This document shows, piece by piece, positions 10,031 through 22,009 of a stretch of 64,000 nucleotides of DNA (positions are counted from its first letter, which is position 1; each line of letters opens with the position of its first letter). The notes beneath the pieces were generated by a model. It was given only the letters and a program-made list of their open reading frames with translations, had not been told where the DNA came from and made no database searches. The stretch spans positions 335,765,106 to 335,829,105 of the forward strand of contig OY282558.1 of NCBI GenBank assembly GCA_958295665.1, in the 5' to 3' direction. The position numbers were made by a program, and so were the translations under genes. The DNA comes from Tipula vernalis. Its lineage: Eukaryota > Arthropoda > Insecta > Diptera > Tipulidae.

Positions 10031-11259
10031 ATTATTAATTAATTGCTCTTGGAAAAAAATCTGGATTTGCCAAATGACAGAATATTAATGAATAATATTG
10101 AAACAGAGTAAAAATTAACAGTTATTTGCGGGAATATTATTATCGTGTTATTTAATGAGTGAATCAACAATACAAACGCCGCACTTGTATTGTTCTTACA
10201 CTAAATCATAAATTACAGAGTTCGATTTTGAAGGCAGTCGAGTGTAAAATGTATTGTTATTTAGCCCATAGATTAGTATATAAATTTAAAGCAATTTTGA
10301 TAATATAGTTTAAAACGGTGTTTTTGGCGTTTATATCGTTCTTTCAATCACCGATTCAAATGGATTTTTGATGGTACATATATGCAATATTTTTAGATTT
10401 TGAACGGTTTTAGCAGGACAAAGATATTTAAAAAATATTTAAGACAAAGTTAAGTAAATCCGTCATAGTCATAATTTAATATAATACAAAATAAAAAGAT
10501 TTTATGTATTTGCCAATATTTGCAATTGCCTTAAATATTCGACAAAATCTTCTTGCACTGTATCGTCATTCCAATTTAGAAAATTCCAATTACAGCTCAA
10601 ATTGGTTGGCTGACAACGTAAAAGCGATTAAATTTATGACGAAGCATTTGTATGCGATATATTTTGAAGTGAGAATTTTTGTTTTTGATAATGCGAGAAA
10701 CATATTTTTGATGGGTGTGTTATTAGATTGCGACAAAAGTACTTGGTACATGAGGTAGATTACTCGAGAAAAACGAACATTTTGTAAATCATGTTTATCG
10801 GTTTTTGGTGGAATATTCTTCTTGAATTATTTGTTGAACATCTAACCACCAATTCTGCAGTTGATGATATTATAATCGAATATTTATCGATATTTTGTGA
10901 ATCTATAGTGAGTGAACTTGCTTTTAGAATGGATTTTTTAGATGAAGTTCTGGAATATGGCAAATTATAAAGGAACTCGGTTATTTATTAACCGATTACC
11001 ATGAAATTCGACGTGTACGGTAGAAATGTGATCCTAAAATGATTTTTAGATGTGAGTTCAGGAATATGGCCAAGTAGGATAGCACTTCACTATTTATTTG
11101 GCCAATCTTTCTGCTTTAACCTTTGAGTTATGTTTTCCGATAGATGATTGCTGTCAGCATAATTTCATTTTATTAGAAAAAAAAAAAAAAAAACATTTTT
11201 ATTGCATGTGGAAACTAACCATTTAGACAGCTTGATTGCAAGTTATCATGTGGTTTTAA
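10031..11259. other. No gene; weak R2 copy at about 10590-10710
   Basis: The stretch 10590-10710 (acgtaaaagcgattaaattt, aagcatttgtatgcgat, gcgagaaacat) matches 27456-27570 and is part of dispersed repeat R2. At about 10928 and 11041 a phrase of the type tttttagatgaagttctgga / ggaatatgg is repeated 113 bp apart. There is a poly-A run at about 11177. The frames at 10504-10758 and 11202-11432 have no coding character. Confidence 0.45.
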
Positions 11260-12777
11260 GGCCGCTGCACGTACGCATATTATTTATCAAAATATTTTTG
11301 TCGCAAATGATTTTTGCTCAAAATTTCGTCTATTTCACTTGTCAACTTTGTCATTTTTGTTTATTTTCAATTTGTGCTGGAAACATTCAGTCATTTTTGT
11401 TTTTAATGTGTTTTTGTTATATTTCAATTTAGATTCAATTCATATTTAAAATATTTATTTCTTTTTTGTTTTCTTAAAATCGGTTTTCATTTTGCGTTTT
11501 TCTTTTTATTATTAGTTTTAAAATTTAAGCGTATAGTAACTTATTTTACATTTAATTAATCGGAACTAAAATGTCTTTTTCAAGACAAACCGCCATTAAT
11601 ATTTTGATTCGGAATGTGGATATTGTCGGTGCTTTGCTTACGGCGAACTTTTTACAAAAACGGCGTCGTACTTGCCGTCGGTTTGGTGTTAATCCTATCA
11701 ACCGCAATGGGAAGCTACAAGGTTACTATCAACACATTGTGAATGAAATGAGATTAAACGATATTGAAACTTTCGTTAACTTCCATCGAATGACTCCTGC
11801 GGTCCATCAATACAAAGATTAGATGTGGAAGAAACGTCAATCACTGCCAATTACTGCCAAATGTACATATTTTTGTTTTATTTAGCACTAATTAAAATAT
11901 TCCTTTCAGTTATCTCTATCTCTCTATCTGGACGATATGCATATCGCGTGGGGCAGAGTACTACGTCCCAAATAGTAAGAGAAACGTGTACAAAGTTGTG
12001 AGAAGTTTTAAAAGATACCGTTTTTCCTAAGCCCACTTCTATAATGTGGAATGCAATTGCCACTAATCTCGAAGGACTATGGAACTTCCCGCACTGTCTA
12101 GGGGCAATGGACGGCAAGCATGTCATTATACGAGTTATTACAGTTAAATTGTAGTTTATATTATGACAATGTTTATTTCAATGCGTTTGAAAATTCAGGT
12201 TCTACCCACTACAACTACAAACACAGTCATAGTGTCGTCCTCTTCGCCATTGCTGATGCTAGCTACAAATTTACAATGGTAGAGATCGGGGCCCCGGGTC
12301 ATATAGGAGAAAGCACCATCTTTAGAACATGTCGCTTTGGGAGAGATGTTATTAGCAGTGGTGGTGCTTTGAACTTGCCGCTACCAGAAACACTAAGGGA
12401 TAACAAAGAATATCCATATGTTTTTGTTGGGGATGAGCCATTTCCTTTGCTCCCAAATCTCATGCGCTCCTATTCTGGCCGGAACACTTCGGTGCTACCT
12501 TTAGAAAAGAATGCGTTCAATTATCGACTAGCTCGGGCTCGAAGGGTAGTCGAAAATGCTTTTGGCATTCTAGCTAGTAGATGGCGAATATATCGCAGAC
12601 CAATTCTTGCTGCTAATATTACTGTGCTAGCCATAATAAAAGCCGCTGTGGTGCTGCATAATTGGCTTCGCGAAAAAAAAATCGTGAATATATGTCTGCC
12701 GATTTAGTAGATAGCCATGTTGGCGGAACTTATTGACCTGGTAGATGGCGTGACGAAGACAGCATCGGAATGGTAGG

Positions 12778-13511
12778 TGTTTTGTACCAAGGCTTTGGAT
12801 TCCACAATAAAATTAAACCCGGTACAAATTTGAAGGTGCGATAAACCTTGGTATGTTTTGTTCTCAAAGCAAAATAAATAAATAAAACTTTGTTGTATAA
12901 TGGTTATACAAAATGGTGGTAGGTAAATTTATTATTTTTAATTATGATGTGAACACTTCGGTTGTTGGTTTAAAAAAGAAAGTTTTAATTATAATAAAAA
13001 TGGAATTTTTTACAATATTTCTAGTTGGTTTAGTTTATGATAGGTGGCCAATATTATAGTTAAGCTATAAAGTTACTGAACGCACCCGCTTATTTCAATT
13101 GAATTATAAAATATGTTTTAACATTTGTAAGGTTTAAATAAGTTGTCAAATTAGAATTTAATTTTAGTAAACAATGCAAAAAAAAGGTTAGATAAAGTGT
13201 TATTAAATTAAAATGTAAATTAATTCAAGTTTGTTTATAATTAATTCATGACACACATATGCAGCAATAGTTTGTAATATCAAATCAACGTAAGTAATTA
13301 AGTTTAAATATGTATTAAGTTTGATTCTAGTTGGAAATAAATTTTACGTAAACATTTTTCTTATAAGATTTTAGGTTAAGATATTATACAACAACAATAT
13401 GGATATAATGGATTAAATTCAAATGTTTAAAGATAAGTAATAAAATAAATTTTAAGATTAATTCTAATTGGTGTTTTGTTTTCAGTTTTCTTGCCAGCAG
13501 TGGCTCCAACA
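12778..13511 (-). repeat. BEL/Pao 3' LTR
   Basis: 734 bp, downstream LTR in element orientation, abutting the pol stop by only 25 bp. The short GC-rich ccggccggga (minus strand, just outside 13511) stands where a polypurine tract is expected, but it is a weak one. Confidence 0.95.
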
Positions 13512-13536
13512 TCCCGGCCGGCTTGAATCGGTTGAT

Positions 13537-16500
13537 TCAACTTACTGGCAGTAAACATAATTTGTGTATTGGGCGTTTTATGACGCCGTTTGTTGTTTTC
13601 AGCGTAACAACTCTAATAATGTTGTCTGATCCGGGATGAACTTCTGTAATTCTGCCCATCAACCATTTTGATGGAGGTAAATTGTTTTCCTTGACGATAA
13701 CGATGTCACCAATCTTACAATTGTTTTCTTTCTTGTGCCATTTGCTTCTATGTTGCAGGTTGGTTAAGTATTCCAAATGCCACCTCTTCCAGATATCTTG
13801 GTTCATTTTTTGTACCATCTTCCATCTGGATAGTTTGGATATGTTGACATGTTGGAGGTCATCACTTGGAAGCTGTGTTGTAGGACGACCGATCAAGAAA
13901 TGACCTGGGGTCAAATACTCCAGTTCCTCGCTTGACAGCACACAAATTGGTCGGGAATTCAATATTGCCTCAATTTCAGCCAACAACGTTGTCATTTCTT
14001 CTGTGGTAATTGTGTGGCCGTCAGTTACTCTTCTCAGATGGTGTTTAACTTGTTTCACGGCGGCTTCCCATAGTCCGCCGAAGTGAGGTGCGCTTGGTGG
14101 GATAAATTTAAAAGTTATCTCATCTGTTAATAAAAATTTGGAAAAGGTGTTATTATTTTGTCTTAGGAAATTGTATAGTTCGTGAAGGTGATTGCGAGCT
14201 CCGATAAAATTGGTTCCATTGTCACTATGGATCTCCTTACAAATGCCTCTGCGAGCTATGAATCTTCGAAGTGCTGCAATGTACGATTCAGTGGTGAGCT
14301 CAGAGACTAACTCAATATGTACAGCCTTAGTAGCTAGGCAAACGAAGATACATATATAGCTTTTATAGATTTTTTGACCTCTTCCTTTGATCAAACGGGT
14401 TTGAAAGGGACCTGCATAATCGACGCCGACCTTAAAGAAAGGTCTTACCAGCTCAACCCTAGGATTTGGAAGATTTCCCATCACTTGATTCATTTCTTGT
14501 CCTTTGCATTTCAAGCACTTCACGCAGCCATGGACGATCTTTCTAACTAGTTGTTTGCAGCCCAAAATCCAATATTTTTGGCGCAACGTGGCGATCATTA
14601 AAGTTTGCCCAGCGTGAAGATAACGCAAGTGATGCTCAACAACAATTAATTCGGCAAGTTTGTCTTTCGCTGGCAATATTATTGGATGTTTTATCGCATA
14701 GGTGGTTGCCGCATTAGTGATTCTTCCTCCGACTCGTAGTAGTCCTGATTCGTCAAGAAACGGATTGAGATGCTTTAATTTGCTCGAGCCTGGTACTTCT
14801 TTGTTTGCTGCTAGTAGGTTAATTTCCAGTTCGAAATATTTTACTTGAATTTGACTGAAAATAAGCCATTGTGGTTTTTGTAATTCTCGGCTGAGCAGAT
14901 GTGGTGAAACTGCGTTGTTCGGGATTCGTTTAAGTTTAATGTCGATAAATCGAAGGCTGTAAGCTAAAATTCGGGTAATTTTGCTGAAGCTGGAAATTCT
15001 TTTGATTAAATCATCTATTATGTTTGGTTGATGAAGTTGAGCGTGTATCGATTGGCTACGCATTTCTTCGGTTGTATCTGAATGATTTTCTGGATTTTTT
15101 GGCCAAGCTGCACAATTCGCTAACCATTTTGGGCCATTCCACCACAAACTAAAATCTAGCAGCTTTTCTGGTTCGATTCCTCTTGAGGCGCAGTCAGCCG
15201 GATTATCTTTTGAATCTACATGCCTCCATTGCGATCTAGTCATACTTGTCAGTATTTCGCCGGTCCTATTTCCGACGAACGTGTTCCATTTTGTGGGAGG
15301 GGCAGACAACCAATCCAACACGATGGTGGAATCAGTCCAAGCAGTGATTTCAGTGATTTCTGTATTTAAAGTTTGCTTAATGGTTAAGAGCAATCTATTG
15401 AGGAGCAGTGCACCGCACAGTTCTAATCGTGGAATTGAGATTTGTTTAACCGGTGCTACTTTCGTCTTTGCCGATAATAATCTGATAATTGAGTCCCCAT
15501 TTGGTTTTATTATGAGACCGTACACAACTGCTGAATAGGCATGTCTTGACGCGTCTGAAAATCCATGCAAAGATAATTTGGTATCGGCGTTGGTATGTAT
15601 ATATCTATCTACTTCGATTAGCTCTATTTTGGGCAAATTTTCGCGTAAGTTTTGCCATTCGTTTTGTACGTCTGTTGGTAAGTGATCATCCCATTTTAAG
15701 TTTTTTGCCCACAAAGTTTGGAAAAATATTTTTATGCTGATGGTTACCGGAGCGAGCCATCCCAGTGGATCGAATAAGCGGCTTGACTCTGACAGAATTC
15801 CTCGTTTGGTCATGGTAGGTTGTTGATTGAGATTTACTTTAAATTGAAAGCAGTCTTTCGTTGGATTCCAATATAGCCCTAAGACTTTAACAGAGGTACA
15901 TTTTTCTATTTCCAAATTTACAGTTTCTTCGGCGGGTTGAAAGGTGTTTCTTAGCACTGTTTCATCGTTGGCTAACCACTTCCTTAGCTGGAATCCGGAA
16001 CGTGAGAGTACGGTGTTAATGTCATGTTTTAGTGTAATCGCTTTCTCCAATGAATCTGCTCCTGTCATGAGGTCATCTACGTAGAAATTGTTCATGATGT
16101 GGTGTGCTGCTTCTGGAAATGATTTTTGACATTTAGTTGCTGCCTCGTTAAGTGCGCGCGTAGCTAGATAAGATGCACATGCTGTACCGTAAATAACCGT
16201 TTTGAGTTCATACGTGATGAAGGGTTTGTCTGGTGAATCTCGCCACAATATCCGCTGGTATTTGGTATCTTCATCTGCAACTAGCACTTACCGGAACATC
16301 TTCTCAACATCTGCGGTGAATGCTATTTTATACATCCTAAAGCGGCTTAATATGTCATACAAGGTCGACTGGACGGTTGGTCCAACTGCAAGACAGTCGT
16401 TTAATGAACTTCCCGTGGTAGTCTTTGCGGAACCATCGAACACAACTCGGAGTTTGGTTGTAGTACTTGAATCTTTAATAACACCGTGATGTGGTAGATA

Positions 16501-18639
16501 GTAGCCATTGTGTATTATCTCAGTCTCATCGACGACTCTCATGTGTCCCAAAGTGATGTATTCTGACATGAAAGATTTGTACATTAAGGCAAATTCCTCC
16601 TCCCTGTTGAACCTTTTCTCCATAGAATGTAAGCGCTTTGCTGCTGTGCGAAATGAATCCCCTAAAATTGATGGAGAACGCTTGAATGGAAGGCGCACTT
16701 TAAATCGGCCAGTGTGATCAGTGGTTGTAGTATTTTGAAATTGACTTTCACATAGTCTTTCCTCTTCTGTTATCATGGGACTTGCGGTTCCTACTTCCTC
16801 AATCTCCCAGAACTTTCTCAGTAGGTTATCTAGGCTGTCTTCTGGATCATTCAAAGTAGCTGTTATTACTCGTACCTGACTCGTTTGTGTTTCGCTTGAT
16901 CTGCCTGCAACTATCCACCCCAGAAGGGTTTTTTGCATTATAAATTGGTTTGGTGTGGTGATTTTTTCTTCAACTAACAATTCAAAAAAATTGTCTGCTC
17001 CAATAATAATGTCGATCTCTTTGCCTTTGTGGAAGTGGGGATCTGCTAACTCGTACCTTTGGAGAAATTCGATATCGATGTATCGTGAGACCGGTGGTTG
17101 TCTTGCGGTTAATTTTGGTAGGACAAATGCTTCGATTTGTAGGCTTGGGTTGTCTTTATTCCATGGTGTTATTTTCAGCGATACTGACCCCTTGGTATAT
17201 CCGCTTGATGTGGCTCCTATTCCCGTGATAGCGATTTTAGCACTATTTCTGGGCAGCTGTAGTCTTTGTGCACAATGTTCACTTATAAATGAAACTTGCG
17301 ATCCGGAATCTAGCAGTGCCCTATATAAATGGTTTTGATTTTTCGCATCGGTTACACGTACCAAAGCCGTAGGTAATATGGCGCTTCCTAGTTTTGTGCT
17401 GGTGGTAAGACTTGTCGCATTAATCTCGGTCATTTGATTTTCTAATTGAGCTGCGTTTGCTTGCGTTGTTACGGTAGAATTTTCGTGTAACAAACTGTGG
17501 TGTCTTCTATTGCATAGTTTGCAACGAAATCTGGATTTGCAATTATATACACTATGATTGTTGTTCAAGCAGTTGAAGCATCGGTTTTCTTGGATTAGGA
17601 ATGACTTTCTTTCAACTACTGACATATTTTTAAATTTACCACACTCAAATAACTTATGCTCTTCGCTGCATAGTGAGCACTTTTGAACTTGGTTTTCACT
17701 AGCGACGACATGGCTTTTTATGTGGAGTTTCGGTTGTGCTGACTGATGTTGGAAACGTTTATTTTGACATTTTAACGATTCTAGTGCGTCGATTCTTTTT
17801 GCCAGAAAGTCAAAAAACTGTTTCAAGGTGGGTAGGTCGTATTCTGCGGAAGTCTGCGCCCATAAGCTGTTGGTCTCGTAGTCTAGCTTGCTCACGAGAA
17901 TATGGATTAACCAATGGTCTCTCGTTTCTGCTTCTTCTCCTAGCGCCTTAAGTCCTCGAATGATTTCATCTGACGTGTCTAACAAAACTCTGACGTTTGT
18001 GCTATTTGCAGTTGTTACTGCTGGTTGAAACATGAAGGTTTTTATGAAGGCATGGATGGTGTGTTTCCTTCGATCGTACCTCTCTCTTAACTTGCCTAAG
18101 GCCTCGATGTAGTTTGCATCCGTTATGCTGAAGTGTTTCAACAGACCTGCTGCTTCTCCTTTTAAAGACCCCTTCAGATACTGCAGTTTTTGTGACGGTA
18201 TTAATCTAGTGTTGTCATGGATGGTTGAACAATATAAATCGTGGAATGACTGCCACTCGGTATAGTCTCCAGCGAAATTTGGAATAGATATTTTGGGCAG
18301 TTTTACGTCAATGTGGTTTCCCGCCAAAGCAGCATCCATATATGTATCGTTCAACGAAACTGTTGGCTCCACCATTTTCCTCAACGCAAGGTTTAACCCC
18401 GCTATGGCTTTATAATAATTTTCCTCAAAATCTTGGTCTAACTCCTCGTTGTTATCCATGGCAACTATTTTATTCTCCACATCGATAAACTCGGTTCGGT
18501 ATCGCTCAACGTTTGTTATTCTAACTTTGATATCTTCTGCGTTGGTGTTTTTGCTTATAGCGTTGATAAAGTTTAGCATCTTGGTCATGTTACCCTTGAT
18601 GTACGCACGCCTTTTCTTTAGTGCTACGATGTCGGCCAT
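13537..18639 (-). pseudogene. BEL/Pao Gag-Pol polyprotein, one in-frame stop
   Basis: A single frame of 1701 codons from ATG 18639 to TAA 13537, broken only by TAA at 16288-16290 (codon 784). Gag: DUF1759-type capsid region from about residue 114 (LPKISIPNFAGDYTEW). Zinc-binding CSLC, CFNC and CKLC clusters lie at about 325-400. Retropepsin has the active motif DSGSQVSFIS near 445. The RT N-terminal half (LRVVFDGSA, AFTADVEKMF) ends at the stop. After the stop come RT motif YVDD (about 70 codons on), RNase H (GFSDASRHAYSAV, TAWTDSTIVLDWL), HHCC zinc finger (HAGQTLMIATLRQKYW, CVKCLKC) and DDE integrase (GVDYAGPF, HSDNGTNF, GLWEAAVKQ). A DUF5641-type C-terminus follows. The stop lies inside RT before the catalytic YVDD, so no full Pol is expected unless it is bypassed. 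The context GGTAAGTG around it resembles a splice donor. Confidence 0.93.
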
Positions 18640-19070
18640 ATTTAAGTATCACTTGATATCACAAATTTTATTTAAGTTTTCACTAAATGCACTTATCACT
18701 GATTCCGGAATTGTTTTGTTCAATTTTAAACTATCTTTATAGAAAACGTTTTGTAAAACGAGGTAAGTATTTAAAAAATGGATGAATGTTCGCAACAGGT
18801 GAGATGGTTTATCAATAAGGAAACGAGTATATAGGTATATAAATTATATTGAAATTAATGAAAATCACTTGATATATTGTTTTATAAATTTTTTTTATTC
18901 TTTAATTATTAGGTAAGTGATACTTGCGGTTTTAATTTTCCATGCGGTTTCTCGGCAATTGTAATTATATTTCCTCGATCTTGATGCGTTGAATCCGGCT
19001 GGCTTAATTGCAGTTGTCTTGTACTACTGGTTTGGATTCGGTTGGTTGATTTTTGCAGGTTTGGTGGCTG

Positions 19071-19089
19071 AATCCGGCTCGAAGGACCA
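19071..19089 (-). other. BEL/Pao primer-binding site, tRNA-Tyr-like
   Basis: Two bases inside the 5' LTR the minus strand reads TGGTCCTTCGAGCCGGATT. The plus strand aatccggctcgaaggacca equals what I recall as the 3' end of eukaryotic tRNA-Tyr including CCA. It would prime minus-strand cDNA synthesis. Confidence 0.8.
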
Positions 19090-19091
19090 TA

Positions 19092-19825
19092 TGTTTTGTA
19101 CCAAGGCTTTGGATTCCACAATAAAATTAAACCCGGTACAAATTTGAAGGTGCGATAAACCTTGGTATGTTTTGTTCTCAAAGCAAAATAAATAAATAAA
19201 ACTTTGTTGTATAATGGTTATACAAAATGGTGGTAGGTAAATTTATTATTTTTAATTATGATGTGAACACTTCGGTTGTTGGTTTAAAAAAGAAAGTTTT
19301 AATTATAATAAAAATGGAATTTTTTACAATATTTCTAGTTGGTTTAGTTTATGATAGGTGGCCAATATTATAGTTAAGCTATAAAGTTACTGAACGCACC
19401 CGCTTATTTCAATTGAATTATAAAATATGTTTTAACATTTGTAAGGTTTAAATAAGTTGTCAAATTAGAATTTAATTTTAGTAAACAATGCAAAAAAAAG
19501 GTTAGATAAAGTGTTATTAAATTAAAATGTAAATTAATTCAAGTTTGTTTATAATTAATTCATGACACACATATGCAGCAATAGTTTGTAATATCAAATC
19601 AACGTAAGTAATTAAGTTTAAATATGTATTAAGTTTGATTCTAGTTGGAAATAAATTTTACGCAAACATTTTTCTTATAAGATTTTAGGTTAAGATATTA
19701 TACAACAACAATATGGATATAATGGATTAAATTCAAATGTTTAAAGATAAGTAATAAAATAAATTTTAAGATTAATTCTAATTGGTGTTTTGTTTTCAGT
19801 TTTCTTGCCAGCAGTGGCTCCAACA
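19092..19825 (-). repeat. BEL/Pao 5' LTR
   Basis: 734 bp, upstream LTR in element orientation. It would carry the promoter for the minus-strand gag-pol transcript; I cannot point to a specific TATA box. The leader between it and the gag ATG is about 450 bp (18640-19091). Confidence 0.95.
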
Positions 19826-20005
19826 GTAGGAGTTCAACGAGTTGGATCGAATAATTTTGCTAGCAGTGCTGTCGAAATCAGGGACCAATTTTTCAAATAT
19901 TTTAACGAAATTGGTAAACTGTCCTGGCAGAATACGACTTTGCATTAAAAAACAGTAATTGAAAGAAATTGTTTTTGTTTAAAAACTAAATAATAAAAAT
20001 AAAAG

Positions 20006-21015
20006 TTAAATTAAATTTAGTTCTTTCAATTCGCGTTGTTTTTGAGCAAATTGCAAACTTATCTTGTGCACAAACTTCATCTGCTCTGTTTTCGGCCACT
20101 TTAAAAAATCTGAGTTGACCGAGTCCGAAAATAGAGTAAGTTCGCTTGGCTGATTCTTCAGTTCCTTGATTAGCTCTCGGTTCTCCTTTATATTTTCCAA
20201 CGCAGTTTTAAGAAAGGAGTCCACGGAGAAATCATCATTTTTCCTTTTGCGTTTATTGTGAGATTCCTTGCGTATTGCTGCAACTGAAGTTAAAGGTCCA
20301 GGTGTTGGTTCGTGATCCGTATTTATTTCCGTTACTTCAACCGATGTTTCCGGTGACGGCTTAATACTTATAGATGTTTTTGGTGATGAGCCGATGTTGT
20401 CATCTAAACTAGCGGCAAAATCATTAAAGAACACCTGGTACCTTTCTGCATTTGATGATTCACCACCATAACTACTTTTCATAGGCCTAAATTTTAAATA
20501 ACTTCAATTAAAATAATTTAGTCAAATAAAGATATGTAGGTTAAAGATATTTTGTACTTTACGTTTAAGCCGCCCAATTTCTTTGATTCCCTTTGATCCA
20601 ATGCAGATGTTATGTGAACTAACGTATTTGAAAATCAGCTGATTTTTAAAAAATAATATCTTCATACGATATGCGTTTTCGTACAAAGAATCTAATTATA
20701 TAAAATTACTTACATTTGAATTACTACATCTTTAAGGAAGTCCAGCTCTGTAAGCAATGATGCATCCTTGTTATGTAGTAGACCACCTGCATTCCCACTT
20801 TTCCCCGGTTTCGATAAACGAACATATTTGGCCCTGAGTAGCTTCTACTTCCCCATGCACTCGCCACTAGTGAATCCCAAGCTTTCCGCTATTTCGGTCC
20901 ACACAACTCATTTCAGCGGATTATTTGTATAATTGTAGTGGGACATTCTATAAAGGAATTCCCTCCCTTCCTTGCGCACCTCTTCTATAAGCTTGAATTC
21001 AAACTCACGCGTCAT
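20006..21015 (-). pseudogene. Harbinger second gene: MADF/BESS DNA-binding protein, two exons
   Basis: Exon 1 (about 21015 to 20716) encodes a MADF domain from ATG 21015 (EFEFKLIEEVRKEGREFLY, VVWTEIAESLGF, LLRAKYVRLSKPGKSG). It has two in-frame stops: TGA near 20916 and TAG near 20850. A GTAAGT donor at about 20715 and a tttag acceptor near 20490 delimit a ~225-bp intron that joins in frame. Exon 2 (about 20490-20006) gives a basic KRKRK stretch and a C-terminal BESS-like segment (PKTEQMKFVHKISLQF). In PIF/Harbinger elements this partner protein helps transposase enter the nucleus and bind element ends. It runs opposite to the transposase and ends 58 bp from it. Confidence 0.85.
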
Positions 21016-21370
21016 TTTTAAAATGACAAAAACATTTATTCTATTAGAAATGTGATTTGTTTACAGAATTATGTTAAAATTGGTTTATATTTTCACACCA
21101 CACAATGAAGATATATAAATATTTGGGTTATAACCTCACTTTTTTTATAACACATATTTATGTACATAATTAAAATTGTTGCTGAAAAAAATAATATGTA
21201 CATACTGTTTTAAAATTTTAACTTTATAAATTTTTTCTGAACTATAAACACTTTAAAATACTTCGTTTACTTTAAAAAGCACAAAGGAACACATAAATTA
21301 GAAAAAAAATTATTAATTTTTTTTTTTGTTAGGTTGGTCGTTTGCAATAATCTGCGTACGTGCAGCGGCC

Positions 21371-21869
21371 ATTAGGGACAATATGCTCATCAGAAACAGC
21401 TTTTATGCAAGAAACACAAGCTTTCCAATGCTATAATTTTTATTAACGCTATAATTCACCCGACTTCTCTTTTGTATAATACTAGATAATAAAAAAAGAA
21501 TTTATTATCAACTTATATTTTATTACAAAATTTTACAATTTTTATTCTGGTCTTCTGGTCTAGCTAGAGTCAGTTTTACAGTTTTTTTAATTTTTGTGCA
21601 ACTATTAAAATTATTTATATTAATTTCTTCAGAGTCAGTTTTATGGATAGCTTTAAGACTGTCCTTTTCAGAGTCAGGAATACAATTATTTTCACTAAAT
21701 ATTTCTTTACAGTTTATTTTAATTATCAGCATTTTCTAATTAACATGTTTTGTTAATAATTTTCATCTAGATAACCATCAATCTTATACGATTTCCATTC
21801 TTAAATTAATATTTGAATTTGCATTATTATTATATGAACATTATTGAAACAAACTCCCCTTGCCTCACT
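21371..21869. other. No feature seen
   Basis: AT-rich spacer between the Harbinger right end and the Tc1 scrap. A 69-codon minus-strand frame (21523-21732) is rich in Lys, Ile and Asn and matches nothing that I know. Confidence 0.5.
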
Positions 21870-22006
21870 CAACATTCATTCACATTCTCTCTAGGTTTTC
21901 TTCGTGCGAGGATTCTACCATCTACAACATGCAGCTTGAATTTGGATTCATCGGACAAAATCACGTTATTCCACATCTCTTGAGTCCAAGAATCGTGCTC
22001 CTGGGT
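21870..22006 (-). pseudogene. Tc1-like transposase fragment
   Basis: About 45 codons on the minus strand contain WNNVILSDESKFKLHVVDGR and ARRKPRE, the segment around the first catalytic Asp (SDESKF) of Tc1 transposases. Nothing of the rest of the enzyme is recognisable on either side. It abuts the Gypsy remnant at about 22010. Confidence 0.75.
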
Positions 22007-22009
22007 CTA

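Larger units (their letters stand above)
12778..19825 (-). mobile_element. BEL/Pao LTR retrotransposon, complete, young
   Basis: Two 734-bp LTRs (12778-13511 and 19092-19825) run TGTTTTGTACC...CCAACA on the plus strand. I noticed only one difference between them by eye (acgtaaac versus acgcaaac). The direct 5-bp repeat GTAGG at 12773-12777 and 19826-19830 is the target duplication. A single long gag-pol frame lies between on the minus strand, with one stop. The primer-binding site is present. Near-identical LTRs and only one coding lesion mark a very recent insertion into the older, decayed Harbinger element. Confidence 0.96.
11571..19948 (+). pseudogene. PIF/Harbinger transposase (DDE_Tnp_4, HARBI1-like), split by BEL/Pao insertion
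   Basis: An ATG at 11571 starts the family N-terminus (RRTCRRFGVNPINRNGKLQG, MRLNDIETFVNFHRM). The frame breaks near 11822. It resumes around 11935 with YAYRVGQSTTSQIVRETC, has a stop near 11998, then WNFPHCLGAMDGKHV (first Asp). A ~55-bp non-coding insert follows at about 12130-12195. Next come YNYKHSHSVVLFAIADASY (second Asp), YVFVGDEPFPL and ARARRVVENAFGIL (Glu), then VVLHNWLRE. After another shift at a poly-A run near 12676 and a TGA near 12736, coding reaches the BEL target at 12777. It then continues in the same frame immediately after the duplication at 19831 (EIRDQFFKYFNEIG, LSWQ), ending TAA 19946-19948. The coding sequence is therefore 11571-12777 plus 19831-19948. Confidence 0.9.
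11260..21370 (+). mobile_element. PIF/Harbinger element (two genes), interrupted by a BEL/Pao insertion
   Basis: The termini are an 18-bp perfect inverted repeat, ggccgctgcacgtacgca at 11260-11277 and its complement at 21353-21370, with weaker matching beyond. Between them lie the two genes typical of autonomous PIF/Harbinger elements: a DDE transposase (+, from 11571) and a MADF/BESS DNA-binding protein (-, 20006-21015), arranged convergently. Subtracting the 7048-bp BEL element and one 5-bp duplication copy leaves an element of about 3.06 kb. Flanks are TAA on the left and ATTA on the right, so an identical 3-bp target copy is not evident. Confidence 0.88.
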
